The position numbers were made by a program, and so were the translations under genes. Below the pieces are notes generated by a model, which worked only from the letters and a program-made list of their open reading frames with translations, had not been told where the DNA came from and searched no databases. Positions 47,801 to 62,500 of a DNA stretch of 64,000 bases are shown here, piece after piece. Location of the stretch: NCBI GenBank assembly GCA_013399895.1, contig VXBA01002855.1, positions 3,033,595-3,097,594 on the forward strand, read 5' to 3'. Position 1 is the stretch's first letter, and each line of letters opens with the position of its first letter. This DNA is from Serilophus lunatus. Its lineage: Eukaryota; Chordata; Aves; Passeriformes; Eurylaimidae.

Positions 47801-50514
47801 AGTTAAGTTAGACTTTTAATTCAGACGGAGTCAGTGTGGGATTTAACTGTTAACTGAGAAAGTTTAACATGATGAACTGATGTTTGTGGAGAAACACCAG
47901 TGTGCGTTTTTTCTGTCTTTTTAATAAGGTCTTTGTCCTTGAAAATTACATGCAGCTCAGTAGGAAATCTGGGAGCAGGCAGCTATCAGGATCAAACTCA
48001 CTGCCTTATGATAGTTGTTTAAAACGTGTGGTGTGCTTCGGTATGGAATCTTTAAACAAAACAGTTCTAGCTTGCAACTGTTGCTACACAGACTGTATGT
48101 AGATAAGTCACAAATAGCTGAGCATATGTGTGGTGCAAGGTTAAAACAATAGCAAGCAGGTCGAATCATTCAAACACTGGAAATCACTTTGACTCCAGGC
48201 CAAAAGCTTAGCTTGAGATGATATCAGTATGGGATAGAAAGAGGATAAACTAACAGGCTTAGCAGCCAGCTTGTTGGAGTCAGCATATAGTATCTATACC
48301 TCCAGCAGGAGAGCAGATGGTCATATATTTAAGGAAGCACCAGACAGGGAGTCAGGAGATCTGAATTCTATTCCTGGCTCTGCAGCAGTGTTCCTATGTC
48401 ACCTTGGGGAGCCACTTTTCCCCCTTATTTTTTAATCTTTTAAGTAGTGGAAATAATATTTGCTTGTCTAACAGGACAGTTGAGAGGCTAAACTGATGCT
48501 GAAAAAAACGCTCTGAAGCTCTGAGAAGAATGTATGGAAGAAGTGCAAAGTAAACTTCTTTGGAAGAAAGAACACCACATGGTTTCACATGGCATGTTTG
48601 TGCCACGTATTTACGACCTTTCCTCTCCCTGGAAAGTCCCAAGCCTTTCTGCACAGTTTACAAGGAGGGAATAAGTGGATTAAGCTGCCTTCCACATTTG
48701 CTAGGAAGATAAGCAGCTGCCAGTAAGAACCTGACCATGGAGCAGACTTTACTACTGAGAGACATTATTTGTGCCCAAGAGGGCAATAGGCTTGTTGAAA
48801 TTAACTGTTCATCCCAAGGTATTTTTTTTGTATTGATGGCAGAATAATGTCACTAATGGCCTTTATTCTGAATTCAGAAGTGCTGCTTGCAAGATGAACA
48901 CAACTACAAAATGGTCTTTTATGAACAAATCTTCTGCTGAAATCACCGAACAAGTCCATTTCTTAAATCAGAGAAACACCCATTATTATTTGCACAGGAC
49001 TTTTGTCTAAAGTCCGTTAAAATCAACTAGACTTCAAAGGAATCTGAATCAAAGACCTAGCAAGCAATCGCAATTTCTTCTGAATTCTATGTCTATTAAG
49101 CAAAATTATCATATCTATCTTCATAACTATTTGGCATCGTAAGAGTAATGTTTTCATCACAGACCAAACAGCTTCCACTTTCAACATGAAGGTGTAAGCT
49201 TCGGGCTGGAGTTCAATTTTAGCTCTTCACATGATTTTCTCCATTTCTTCTTATGCCTCCATTTTTCTTGTTCCTAGATTCTGAGTCCCTGTCAAGGGAC
49301 TGAACCCCAATTCAAAGATAGGTCTGTTAAAAGGGCACAGAAACCCTGCAGAAGTCTTAAAAACATTAGCCCATCTCATAGCAGTGGACAAAGGAAACCA
49401 GAGCAAAGATTATGTGAGCAGATGTCCTGAGTGTCAATATGATCGTCCAACATGATGTTTTTTTACTGATTCCTCACAAATGAAGTTGTCTGTAATCCTG
49501 TGAACTGGACTTCTTTCAGCTTTTCTGTTAGTCATTGTGGGTTGGAAATATACATAGAGGGAAATATTCAGCATTTCCAGGTTCAGGCTGTTGAGAATAT
49601 CTTCCAATTATAGTATGATATCATGTCCATTGCATATATACATAAACCAACTGACTTACTGGAGTCTCTTCACTCAAAATTCCTGCAGTTTTCTTCATTA
49701 AATCACCATAATATAGCTTTAATCCAAGACAGAAGATGAGTGAAAGAATTTCTTTCTGAAGAAATGTGCTGCATGTCTCACTGCAGTCTATAAATGTTTA
49801 TTCTTGTTGTATGAACTCAACAAGAAATCAAATATTGCAGACAGTAACCAGCACGCTGTTTTAAAGACGTGACAAAACTTCTCTTTGTGACAGCGGAGAG
49901 TTTTTGGTCTGTGGCCAGAGATTGAACTGGTCCAAACGAAAGTGCTTTAGATGAGACTCTGCAGTCCCCATCTTTGCCTTTTACAGAATCTTGGCTATTC
50001 TTTCACATCCTCTTTTTAGTCAGGCAAGTGACAGAGTTGCAGTTAAGAGGTTGAAGTGTTCCATAAACACACAAGAAGAAAGAGAGTAAGGATGGAGATT
50101 GTTTTACCACTGTTCTTTTGTTCTTCCCCAACCCTGTGGTTTTTATAAGGCAATCTTCACTAGTTGCCGTGGACCTTGCAGGTTAACACTTTCTCCATCT
50201 ACTAGCAATTTTGTCATGTAACATTTTCAAAGGTAGAAAGGTGACATAGAGAAGAATCTTCTTACTTCTTGGGAAAAGTATTTCAGTGAGAGTGTTGACA
50301 ACTGTGTTTTTGTTTTGGGGTGTGGGAGAGAGCTTTAAGAATTAAAAAAAGTAAAACTATTTACAAGTGAAGTTAATGATTCAACAGGGGCAGGTTGTCT
50401 TCAAGGATAAGACTAGTTATATATTGTAATTGTACAAATGAATTCTTCAATCTGGATTTATCCTTCTCCTCCTCTCTAGTCCTGCACTGCTTCTGCTGGG
50501 TTCTTTGCAAAAAG
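38811..50514. other. FASTKD2 3' flank and intergenic DNA, no gene recognised
   Basis: About 11.7 kb between the FASTKD2 stop and the CPO start. It probably begins with the FASTKD2 3' UTR. Many short open frames occur, but none shows a domain, a consistent splice phase or recognisable homology. Minor low-complexity stretches are present. Confidence 0.5.
42694..42713. repeat. Short (AAGT)n microsatellite
   Basis: About five units of AAGT (plus reading GTAAGTAAGTAAGTAAGT) in the intergenic region between FASTKD2 and CPO. Confidence 0.75.
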
Positions 50515-53500
50515 ATGTGGCTTTCTCTTGGGATCATCTTTTCTCTGGGGATACTAATTCCTGGAAAACTCAGCCTGAAATTGCAATATGACAGGTGAGT
50601 GTGAACGGGGTATCATGAAGAATTGTGCATGCAGTGAAATTCCAAGGAACTGTGTAAGAAGAATAACAATTATGAGCTGAAAACCTGGAGACAGGGTTAC
50701 TGAGCTGTAAGTTTTGTCAGATTTGAAAAGAAACTGTAAAAATGAGAAATGAAAAATGACTGAACCCAATCCAAGCCAATAAAGATATAGCTGCAGTAGT
50801 AGCAGCCACAGACTGGCCCACAAATGCACCTCAGGATGCTGTGCTTTAATTAGCTGAAATTCACTTGGCATGGCCTCTTTTATAATGAACTTTAAAATCA
50901 GATGCTGTAGGAATAAAATGTCTTTTCTGAATGTAAAGCAAGGGGTGTGACTAAGCAAAATGATACCTATTAATAAAAGACACTTTAGGTTATGTGAAAA
51001 AGAGAGTGAAGCCTTGTAGGAAATCTGTAACAATTACAAAAAAAAGCTGAGGGAGTTGTTCCACACAACTCAGAGAATGAGATTATGGCATTTTTTATCA
51101 CTGGTTAATGTTTTTTGAAAAGTATGAAATCTCTAGTTTTGCTGAATTTTTGATTCTCAGTTCCACTTCTTCAGAAAATGAAGAAAATGAGTGATGTAAA
51201 ATTATGCTGTTTGCCTATCTAAACTATTTTTGATTTATTCACCCTCAACTTTCAAGGAATGACAGGATACTCTGCCAGTGTGGCATCTGGGATTTGCAGG
51301 AGGGGCACAAGAATAGTGTGGAGGTCTCCATCCACATTTAACATGTGTCCAAGGAATTTTCTAAAGTAAACAGAGAAAGTAGTCCAGTGCTGAATGCCTC
51401 TAGACTAATTATATCCCCAGAATATAGTTATAAAAAGGCCAGAAAACCAAGCAATACCTATGGTAAGCTAGTTCCTTCATAGTATACCCATTCAGCAGCT
51501 TTCCTGGAAAATCTCCTAGTAGAGCATACAGAGTCACTACATAAAATGTGTTATTTCCCTTGGATAATATTTAGTCTTTAGATGTGTATTAAGGATGCAG
51601 CCAGAGCCTGTTGATTTCAGTGAACAGAATTCAACAGACCCTTGGTAATATAGTGTTCACTTTTGTTCCAGGACTGAACCTGTTAAGTACTTGTATGTAA
51701 TTTAAAAACAGATACTGAATGGTCAGTGCGACTTTGGGTGGGCAAAGCTGCACAAAGATGAAATTATTAGTAAGGCACATTTTCATTATCATTTGCTCTG
51801 TTCAACAACTTAAATGAAATATCTGATCTATGAGCATACAAAGAAACACAGATCATGCTGAGAACAGCTCTTTAGTTTGGTAAGAAAGCTTGACTAACGT
51901 TTCAAAAACTGTATTTCTCATGTGGTCACATGGGCTGACTTTGTACTGCTCCAGTAAGAAACTTAGTCCATAATCATAGATGAATATGTGCTTTCTAACC
52001 TTAGGTTACTATTAAAAGTTATTTGTCTCCACACTGGCTATTGTGAAGGGTTTATCAGTAGATAAGAGCTGTCCATCTGGCAGCAATCTGAATGTTTGGA
52101 ATTTTTCTGATTTGGCGTAATTAAGACATAATGTCAATGAGAATAGAAAGATATTATAGGATATTGTTTCCCTTCCTGATAAACAACAAAGCAAGCCCAG
52201 GCATTTAGAGAGAATACACTCTGAACTGCAGCTGAGACATTTATTCTGCTGGCAAAGATGTTTATCCTGTGGCTACAAGGTTTATTACACAGATATCATG
52301 GCTGTTGCACCAATCATTAGCAATGGAATTGTAGTCATTTTGTCCCAGAGACAAGGGGTTAACAGCATCTCCCAAACCAGTAGCAATCTGCCCATTTTAA
52401 CTATCAAGTTCTCTATCAACAAAGGTGATATTTTCAAGAGAGATGTAAAAAATCCACAAATGCTATTTCTCTGGGGATGAAGTGAATGAATAGTAAATTC
52501 TATTTGCATGTATTTTAAGCTGATAGTCGTACATTTCTGTATGGAAGCACAAATGATGGCAGTTGCAGTTCAGGGTGATGAGAGCATGTTGATGACTGTA
52601 ATGACCATAGCTGGAATAAAAAGTCACATAAGGCTTTTGCAACATGAATTTATGCTACAAAAGCTTTAATGTGTAAAATATTCCTTTTTTTTTTTTTGTA
52701 CTTTTCTTTTAAAGGCTCCAAGGCTCATTGAAGCCACTAAAGGAGGCTGTGAAGCAGTAGTTGTTTGTTGCTAATAAACAGGAAAATTTCAAGGGTTCCC
52801 CATTCTGTCACATCAGTAGTGGATAACTGCTATCTGACCTTTGAGTAATGCAATGTAGTCATCAACATCCACTCTTCTCTATGAAACCCTTTCACTAGAA
52901 ATGTCACACTTGCTATCAGACTTCCTATCAATCTGGATAGCTGATATGACCCAACACCAAAAAATATAGTTACAGGGACTTTTTTAACAGAATGGACAGA
53001 TTTGGGGAGTTTTCTGCATTTCCAACCATTTTAATTTGTTCTTTGTAAACTCTGGATATTTTTATCAGATTATGCCTGTAGTAAATGAAAGTCTCAAGGG
53101 GCCTCATGAAAATACATACTGGGATACTGGATCTATGTGTCTTTTCTAGAAATATAAATGATGGAACTTGTACCAGAAATTTTTAGTTCCTGTGAATTGA
53201 GTAAGAATATGCAATTCTGGAGACCACAACACTCACTATTTGTGGAATAAATTCTCTATTTTCATGACAAGCCATTTGTGGACATCTCAAGCTCTTAGCA
53301 ATGCTCATTTATCTTGATTATCTAATGTTTTTGCACGCTGAAATAGATCAGCCAAGCACCAAGTCAATCTGGAATAACTGAATAATTTCCAAATGGGAGG
53401 AAAAAAAAGTTACATCTTTTCAAATAAATAGTTTATCATATCTTACCAGTGTTCTTGCTTTGGTTCTGGTCCTGCAAAGGCAGAAACACATGTCAGGGCT

Positions 53501-56500
53501 CATGTGAGCAGTTGGCTTAATTGAAGCTTGTAAGGTGAATAAAGGATTGCCAATGGCAAGGAAGATGAGTGGCTAATGCTGTAGCAACAGAAAACTCACA
53601 TCACTTAGTCCTATTTGCAGCTAAAACATTCCAGGAATTCATCACTCAGACACATTTTTGTTGAAACAGCACTCAGTCACATGCTCTATCTTCCTTCTGC
53701 ATAACAAAATATCTCCTTTTGACTTATGAAATCACGAATACTTTAACAGACATTAAAACTGATCTTGTTTCTCTGTTGAATTTCCAGGGATCAGGTTTTG
53801 CATATTGTGCCAGAAACTTCTCAGCAAGTCCAGCAACTTCAGCTTCTTTGCAGTACTTTACTGGTGAGTAAGAACAATCAGACATACCCAAAAAGCAGAG
53901 TGGGGTCTTGGGCAGTAGAACAGTTATGCACTTAGCTTTGGACGGGAATGAAGGTTAAAGTGAATTTGAAAAACCTTTACCTAAGTTTTTTTTGGTCTTA
54001 GAGTAGGATGGAATTGCCTCTCTACTATCTGAAGGAATTCATGTGAAGAAGTTAGCTTCTTTGCGTGGTGCTGTGAAGGTGCTGCTCCTTATCAGTGGTG
54101 CTGAGTCAATAAAAGGATTAAGCCTGTGCTGCATGCTCTATGAAGAGATGGCTGGAGAGTTACAAGGGGAATTTGAAGGACAATTCCTTTCATTTATTGA
54201 TATGCAGTTACTCTATCTAAAGTATATTTTCTAATCCTGAAAACAGCTTCATTTGTGCGTTTCTTTCTTCTCTGCACAGCTGGATTTATGGAAGCCCCTG
54301 CTGCCTGAAGACATCAGGGCTGAGGAAGACCTGCACGTAAGGGTCCCAGCCCGTCTGGTGCAGGAAGTGAAAGAAACCTTAGATCAGCATTTGATCTCTT
54401 ACAGGTAAATCTTCCTTATGGGGAAGGTTGGCTGTAACTATCTTCTTTGTTATCACAAAAAGACCCAGCCCTTTCCAAAGAACAATCAATAAATATAGGC
54501 AATAGGACCCAACCTTTGTTCCAAATGCCTCCAACTTACCTTGACCAGCCAAATGCACAAATGCTATATAAATCTTTGAGTTTTAAAAGCACGTTTCTCC
54601 TATGCCCTATTTGTTCACCTTTCAGCTATTCTGGACTGTGAATTTGGAGCTAGGACCTGAGGCAGCCAAATCTGTCTTGTTTCCTACTGTTGCCTTCTCA
54701 ATAGCAGAGGATGGCACTTGGATGTGTGATTTTTTCAGTCCAAAGTCAGGAAGCCAAACTTGGTACAACCACTGCTTATTAGGAGCATGCTTTGCTTTTG
54801 GAAAACTTGAGTATTTGAATGCAGGGTGCTCCCTGTTTCAGAGACCCCAAAGGTTTAATTAGGGCCATTGCAGAGAAGCAGTGTCTAGCTCTCCCTTTCT
54901 CCACCTTTGTTGCTCCTCTGGTTTGAAGAAGAGCCCTTTCAAAGTGAATTTTCAGCCATTTTCTTCAAAGCTGCAGTTTCCTACCCCTATCCCCACCAAC
55001 AGGTTGGCAAAAATTTCCTCCAGCCAAATAGAGACATTCCAGCTTGAAACAAAGATCCCAGTTGCAGGTGCCCACTGTGCGCACATTTGGGAGCCATGAC
55101 CTGCAAATGGCCCACTATGCTTTTATTGCACCTACCCAGCCACCAATTGACATTCGAATTGTAATTCATTGTAATTCTACTTCCAACCAGAAGATCTAAT
55201 AGAGATAAAAAGAGGGTTTATAAAGCCGAGTGGAATTAAATAAGATCTATTCCTCACACACTCCTGTTCCCATTTGGAACTGACTTTTTCAGGTAACTAG
55301 TAGCTAATTTAATTTAGCTATATTTCATATGAACAATCTTGTAGTCATTCAGGGCTGATGACAAATGGTCTATGAACTACACTAACAGTTACCAATCAGA
55401 GATAAGTTTAAGGAGCATTGGTGCCACTTTAAAGCTGTTTTGAGTTGAGGCTTATCTTGACATCTTGCATCTTGCCTGAAAAGTTCTTTTAGTAAGTGTG
55501 ATGCCCTGATAACCAGAGATGAAGAGATACGAGGTTGAAGCCAGTACAAATGACTTAGCATCAGTTTTAAGTATTCAGGACTTAGTATTCCAGAAGATGT
55601 TGAATCTGTTATTTCTATCAATCAACTCATTTTCTAATGGTTTCAACGGATTCTAGTGGAAATTTGAAGACTAAACTGAAGTTGGCAGCTTAACTTTGTT
55701 TTCCCTAAGACTGGGGCCAGAACTATATCCACTTTACATAGGGTTCTACAAAGATGAGTAATATTCAAGTTGAAGTCGCAAAGGTTTCGAAATGAGTACA
55801 ACAATGTTAAAGTTCTTGTAACAGATTCAAAGCAGGAACGACTCTTTAGAAGGCAGTTGACGTGCAAGGAAGGCAACGTAACAGTCAGGTATATAATGAC
55901 AGAGACATAAATGACAATTTATAATCAGGACATCAATATTCTGACTGTATCACACTCTTGAGATTTCAATTCTCCGGAGCACTGATAAGGCATTTTGAGT
56001 GCGTGGGTTCCCTTCATGGGAATTTGCACTGCCTGAATTTTAGTTTGAAGTTTAGGTATGAATAAACATCAAAGCTCAGAGTGAAAGTAAGCTGTAACTA
56101 CTCTTAAGAGTTTCTTATGTGCCGTTTTCAGAAGTGCCGATCGGTGCTCCTGTCAGCAGAAAAGCCCATTAGCACTTACAGCATTTGAGATCAACAGTGT
56201 TTAAGCTAGCTTTGCAATGAGCCCAGATTCGTAGCAGTGTTACAAGGGGCTGATTGCAGTGAGAAAGAACAGCCTGTGACCCAAAGTCCTCTGGAGCCAA
56301 GAAAAAGGTTTTATTGACTCCCTTGATCATGGAATCACACCTGTGTTATACTAATTACTGAGCAAATTTTGTAGCTAAAAAGCAAAAAGAGCTATTTGAA
56401 GGAAATACGGGGTTTGTTCTGATTTTTACCAATTGTAACAAATATTTCTGTGAAGTCCTTGCAAATAGAAAATGTCTGAACAAAATACTGTGAAACATTA

Positions 56501-59500
56501 TACTTATTTCTGTGAAACATTATACTTATTTCTTTCTTTTTCTTTTTCTGAAAGGTGGTATTTTCAGAATTTTGCTCAGAAATAGAAGTGGTGAAGAAAA
56601 GTATTGAATTTTAATTATTATTTTTTTTAGAAAATTTGCAATATAAAAAAATATTCTGGTAAAAATGATAACGTTATTATTAGACCCTGTGAAAAATCTC
56701 AATACTTTGAACTTTATCTTACATAAAAGTAACCATAGTGCTGATGGTGATGATTTTGCCAGGCAATCCATAACAGAAGAGGCTAAATCCTTCCATTTGC
56801 TGATGTAAGCAATGTACCCACCATGACAGTTCTGCAGTAGCTGCTAGGAATTGTCTTCTTTTCTATCTTCCCCCTCCCCTCAGAGTCCTAATACCTAACG
56901 TGCAGGAACTTGTGGATCACAGCATGCCAAGGGAGAAGAGCGGCCACAGACAGGTCCGAGAAGGTTATGTCTATACCCAGTATCATCCAATGGAAGAGGT
57001 AAAGATGAACCCAAATCTGCTTATATTCTGTTTTGTGAATGCCACAGCAGGCAACTCTGTGCTTGCAGAAAGCTCAGATGAACTCAGTGAACTTCTTTCT
57101 GGCTTTTTTTTCTTTGCAGAATCAGTCTTTACCCTTTGCGTAGAATCTTGACCTGGTTGAATTGAACATGGATTTGCCATTGATTTTGATTAATCCTCAA
57201 CCTCTCTGACCAAAATATAAATGCTCTGTGTTAAGCAGCCAAACTCTTTTGCAGATAGTATTCTGGGGTTCAGTTGATTGGTTTGCTACCTTTCTACCCT
57301 GTTATGCTTTATCATTATCTCTACCATTTATTAATTTAAACTCCAGTTTATTTGCTGCTGAGCCCAATGCAAAGTGTAATTGACTATTGCGGTGTCTAGA
57401 ATCCCAGTGAGGAGAAAGGAGTGAACAATAGGAGACCTGTAGAAAGAAGTGATTTAAGGGCAGGGTTTTGATATTGTGGAGAGAATAAGGGTGCATAGTG
57501 AAGACTTCTTGGTGTTGTGATTGAGCTACCCATTGCAGGTGCCTGCTGCTGAACTCAGATGTGTAAAATCAGTACTGATAGGGAAGAGGCTGTAATACTG
57601 TTTTATAGATTTGATGGTGTGGCTTCATGTTTGGTGAACTCAACAGGAAGATGCCCATGTTGATTGAGATCCAGAATGGAGTATCCATGTTGTATTGCAG
57701 TGATCTCCCCTTTTAACACCCATTGAGATATGACCATTCCTTTGCATAGAGGCATGTGAAAGACCTTCCACGAGTATAAATGACAACACAGATTGAAATA
57801 AACACTGAGGAAAACATTTCTTGTCTAAACGACATAAAATCTTTTAATCTGGAAATGGAAGTGGGGGGAAAAAAAAAAATCCCACTTTGGACCAAGAATT
57901 CACTGTGAATATTTCAGATTTATCAATGGATGACTCAGATCCAGAAGAGCAACAGTGAGCTGGTGACTCAGCACATCCTGGGGAAGACATTTGAGAATCG
58001 AACCATATATTATCTAAAGGTAAAGGAGGAACTTTCCCTTAATAGTAAAAGGTATCTTAACAAAAAAGTAGTACATAGGAGAAGATAGGATTAAGATATT
58101 TCCCAAGATAGTGCTCATCCCAATTTACTGAAATAACAGGAGCTGGTTTTACTCCTCTACAGTACAATAAGATTTGCCAACTTTTACATGCACTATCAGC
58201 ATAAGCTTGCTATTGTTATCATGTGCTAAAAACAACAAATTTAACTGAAGTCTTGCTTAGAAACACAAATCAGCCCAAAACTACTTGACAACAGCTGTGT
58301 GAGGATTAAGACTTTTGGTTTGTTTTTATTATTACTTTTTACAATATATAGCCTTTCTGCTAGGAGTATCCCATGACATTTTTTATTGGACACACTAGTA
58401 AAAACCTATAGTCTTAATATTTTGGTTATTGTCTGATTTGTTCTTATCACTGATTAAAGTTAGATTCCCTGCATTTTTGTGCTTCTCCTTCTAAAAAAAC
58501 CCAAAAACCAAGAAAACAAACAAACAAACAAAGACTAAGAACAACCTCTCCTGTGAATGACTAATATAAATGAAAGAGGAAAAAAAAGAAACTGTTCTAT
58601 TAACTGTTCTATTGACGCTCCTGCTCAACAGACACTTTAAAGCTCATGCCTTGTGATACTACAGATATGGGGTTATTGGGAAGGAAATCTTGTCATAATG
58701 ATGTCTGTAATAATAATAATCTCAGATGGCTAAATGGCATATCAAGGCACATCCTTTACTTTCTGTATTATATTTGGCTATTTTATTTTAATGTAACAGT
58801 TTTTAAATGATCATTTTTACCATGTCTCAGATCAGTCAACCATCAAATAAACCCAAAAAGATAATTTGGATGGACTGTGGGATTCATGCCAGAGAATGGA
58901 TATCTCCAGCCTTCTGTCAGTGGTTTGTGAAAGAAGTAAGTTCTCAGTTTTCCATTTAGATAATAAAAAACCCCATACAACTTTGTATACTTCAGTTCTC
59001 TTCTCTATCATGGCACCAAGAATCATGCTTTTCTATTAAAATATGATATTCAAAATTAGTACATACTACAGTTGTCTGTGGAGACCTAAGTCCAAATCAC
59101 AGTTTCAGATACGGGACAATATTAGTTAATGCATAAATTCCTTCACTTGACCTGTTTCCAATGCCTTTCAAAACTTGGTAGCAACCTCTCCTTTACTCAC
59201 AGAGGCTTTTGGATCAAGCTTCTCTGTATCACAAAGTCACAGACCTCCTGAAATAAAGAAACTCTAAGCTATGGTCTAAAAATATTCTGTGTGTACAGAA
59301 GGTATCTGGCACACAGGTATGCTATCGTGCAGCTTTCATACCTGCAAGACTGTATCCATATGACTCACACTCTCATTGGATATATTGCTAACTTTGCTAA
59401 TGATAAAAGGTAGTTGTCTCAACATATCTGGAGATAAGTAGGTGTTGGATATTGTGGTGATATCTGGCAGTGAATGATTCACTGATGATAGTTCTAAACT

Positions 59501-62500
59501 AGCTCTTTCCAGTGATTGCCGCTAAATTATCTGCTTAGTGCTTCTTAGTGCACACTTTTTCCTTTCAGATTCTTCAAAATTACAACTCTGACCCAAAGAT
59601 AAGGAGATTTCTGCAGAATTTGGACCTCTATGTCTTGCCAGTCCTCAATATTGATGGCTACATCCACTCCTGGAAAGAAGTAAGTAGTGAAAATCCAACA
59701 GCAACTAGAATGAAAAGCTGGATGTGCACATCATGTTTGGATACCATCATAGCAATTATATTTAAACAGAAAACAGTGATATTGCTCACACAAATCCTCT
59801 CGTGGCAGATAGGTTTTGTTTCTTCTGTTAAATTAACAGCAGAAATAAAAATTCCTAGCAAATGTCATGATCATTGGGAAGACAATACTACAGGATCAAC
59901 TGCTTTTGGGTTTCTGGGGATCACAGAAGCACAAAATATGCCAGATTTGAAGGGACTCACAAGGATCATTGAGTACAACTCCTGGACCTGCACAGGACCA
60001 TCCCCAGGAGTCACACTGCAAGTCCCATCCAAATGCTTCTTGAACTCTGTCAGGCTTGATGCTATGACCACTTCCCTGGGGAGCCTGTTCCAGCACCCAA
60101 CCACCCTCTGCATAAAGAACCTTTTTCTAATACCCAACCTAAACCTCCCCTGACACAACTTCAGGCCATTCCCTGGGGTCCTGTCACTGGCCACCACAGA
60201 GAAGAGATCAGTGCCTGCCCCTCCTCTTCCCCTCACAAGGAAGTTGTAACTGCAATAAGGTCTCCCCTAATTCTCCTCTTCTCCAGCTGAACAGATCAAG
60301 TTCCCTCAGCTGTCCCTCACACGGCTTTCCCTCAAGGCCCTTCACCATCTATGCTGCCCTCTCTTAGGTGCTGTCCAATAACTTGATATTTTTTTTATAT
60401 CATGATGCCCCAAACTGCCACAATAGTGAAGGCGAGGCTGCAGCAGTGCAAAGCAGAGCAGGACAACCACCTCCCTTGACAGGCTGGCAATATTTTGTCT
60501 GATGCCCCCCAGGACATGGTTGGCCCTCCTTGCTGCCAGGGCACTGCTGACTCATATTGATATATGGGCTTACTTCCTTGGTAACAGCTCAAGGCCTGGT
60601 TGATGGAGTTAAGCATGTCTGGAGGAGAATTGGTTAAATACTGGGTTATTTGGATTTAAATAGGTGTGCCCTCCCAAATAATCATTCTTTTATGATATAG
60701 AGGATAATGCAAAATGTTGGTCTTCAGTCACTCTCATCATGCTTCTTGGCTCTTGAGCCCAGCTGAAGCACCTTTTAATGGAGGACCTTGGCATAGCCCA
60801 AGAGACTCAGCCTACCACCATATGGATCCTGCTATCTCTCAACTTGCTCCCCCGCAGGTTTGGGACATACCACACGCTTCACTTGGATGAGTAGGTAATT
60901 CAGTTAGGAAGCTCATACAAGCAGTGCAGTGAGATTTACACAGAACCAAGCATAGCAATGAGTATAGTAGGGAACCAAGGAGCAATAGGAAGATTAGCTG
61001 ACAAAAAAAGAAATAATTTTTTTGAATCTGAAACAAACAGAAGTTCCGCTATTGTCTCTTATCACTCACAATGCAAAGTCCTGCTTAGGAGTGCAACACT
61101 GAATGAAAGCAATTGAGTACTACAGAAAGGGCATAACTTTTTAAAAATTAAAAAGCACATTTCAGAGTGCATGCAGACTTGCGGCACACAACAGCCTGGC
61201 TGCAGTAGATGAGTTGTTTTGTCACTAAGCTTTATCCCCTTTGCACACAGAGTTGCACTCATACAATGCAAGAGTTACTTAGAGTGCAGAGGTCTAAAGT
61301 AAAGGAGTCTTTACACTGTATTTTCACTGGGCCATATGGATCACCGAGTTGTCATTGTGTAACAGAAGTTATTCTTCTTTAGGATCGCTTATGGAGGAAA
61401 AACCGTTCTCCATACATGAATGGTGCCTGCTACGGGACAGACCTGAACCGAAACTTCAATTCATCCTGGGGCAGTAAGTTTGAAGTATTTCAGATTATGA
61501 GCGCAAATGTAAAGTAAGAGTTTCTGAAAAAAGTTGAAGTCCTACAAGAATAGAATACTTATCTTGTTGTCATCAAGACATATGTAAAAACAAAACAGAT
61601 GTTAACTCCTTCACTTTCAACTGGCATTTATTTTTGTGAGCAGAAAATTGCTGTTTATGCAACTGTACTTCCAATTCACTGCAGGATCAAGATCAGCTAC
61701 AGACAGCAATGTTAGAAGTTAGTCACTTAACAGCCAGTATTTACATTTGCTGTGAATTTCAAGGAGGCTCCAAAGCTTCCCTGGCAGCTGATACGCTGTG
61801 GTAGTGTCACAGTGTTGTCATTGTAGATGTCCTGTAAATGAGCATTAAATATTTCACTCTTGTAGCAAATTTTGGTTGCTATCAACAGAGTAAAATGTTA
61901 AAGCCCCAGTGAGCTGTCTAGTCTCCCTGTCCACATAAACACGTGCCTTAAAACAAGGCAAATTTCCCTGTTCCCTCTGAACTGGTGTTTTATGTTTCTC
62001 CTTTGATTAACTTATTGTACTCCTCTCCAGGTATTGGTGTTTCTTTTAATTGTAGCAGTGACGTCTTCTGTGGATCTGGACCAGAATCAGAGCCCGAGAC
62101 AAGAGCTGTGGCCCAGTTTATTGGAAGCAAGAAGAATGACATTGCATGCTATTTAACGATTCACTCCTATGGACAGCTCATCCTCACTCCATATGGCTCT
62201 ACAACTAAACCTCCAAGTAACAATGAAGAACTGGTAGGACAAAACATTCATCTTCTACACTTATAGAGGGCAAGTACAAGCAGTAGCATGTGGTGCAACT
62301 CTACTTGCCCTCTTGCCTTTCCTTCAGAAGAGTGGGACTTATTCAGGGCCTTGGCTTCCATAGTTACTGCTGCTCTGTGGAGTATCATTAAGGTTTATTC
62401 AGGAATCTCAATTCTTCATCTTAAATCAGGAAAATTGAACTATTACAAATAGGGCTAATGCAATGCAAGGTAAGTGGAGAAAAGCACCAAGTTTTTGCTG

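Noticed and set aside
59871..60236. 121-codon minus-strand open frame with a WNRLPREVV segment
   Set aside because: This is the well-known 3' coding tail of a CR1 LINE fragment, not a host gene.
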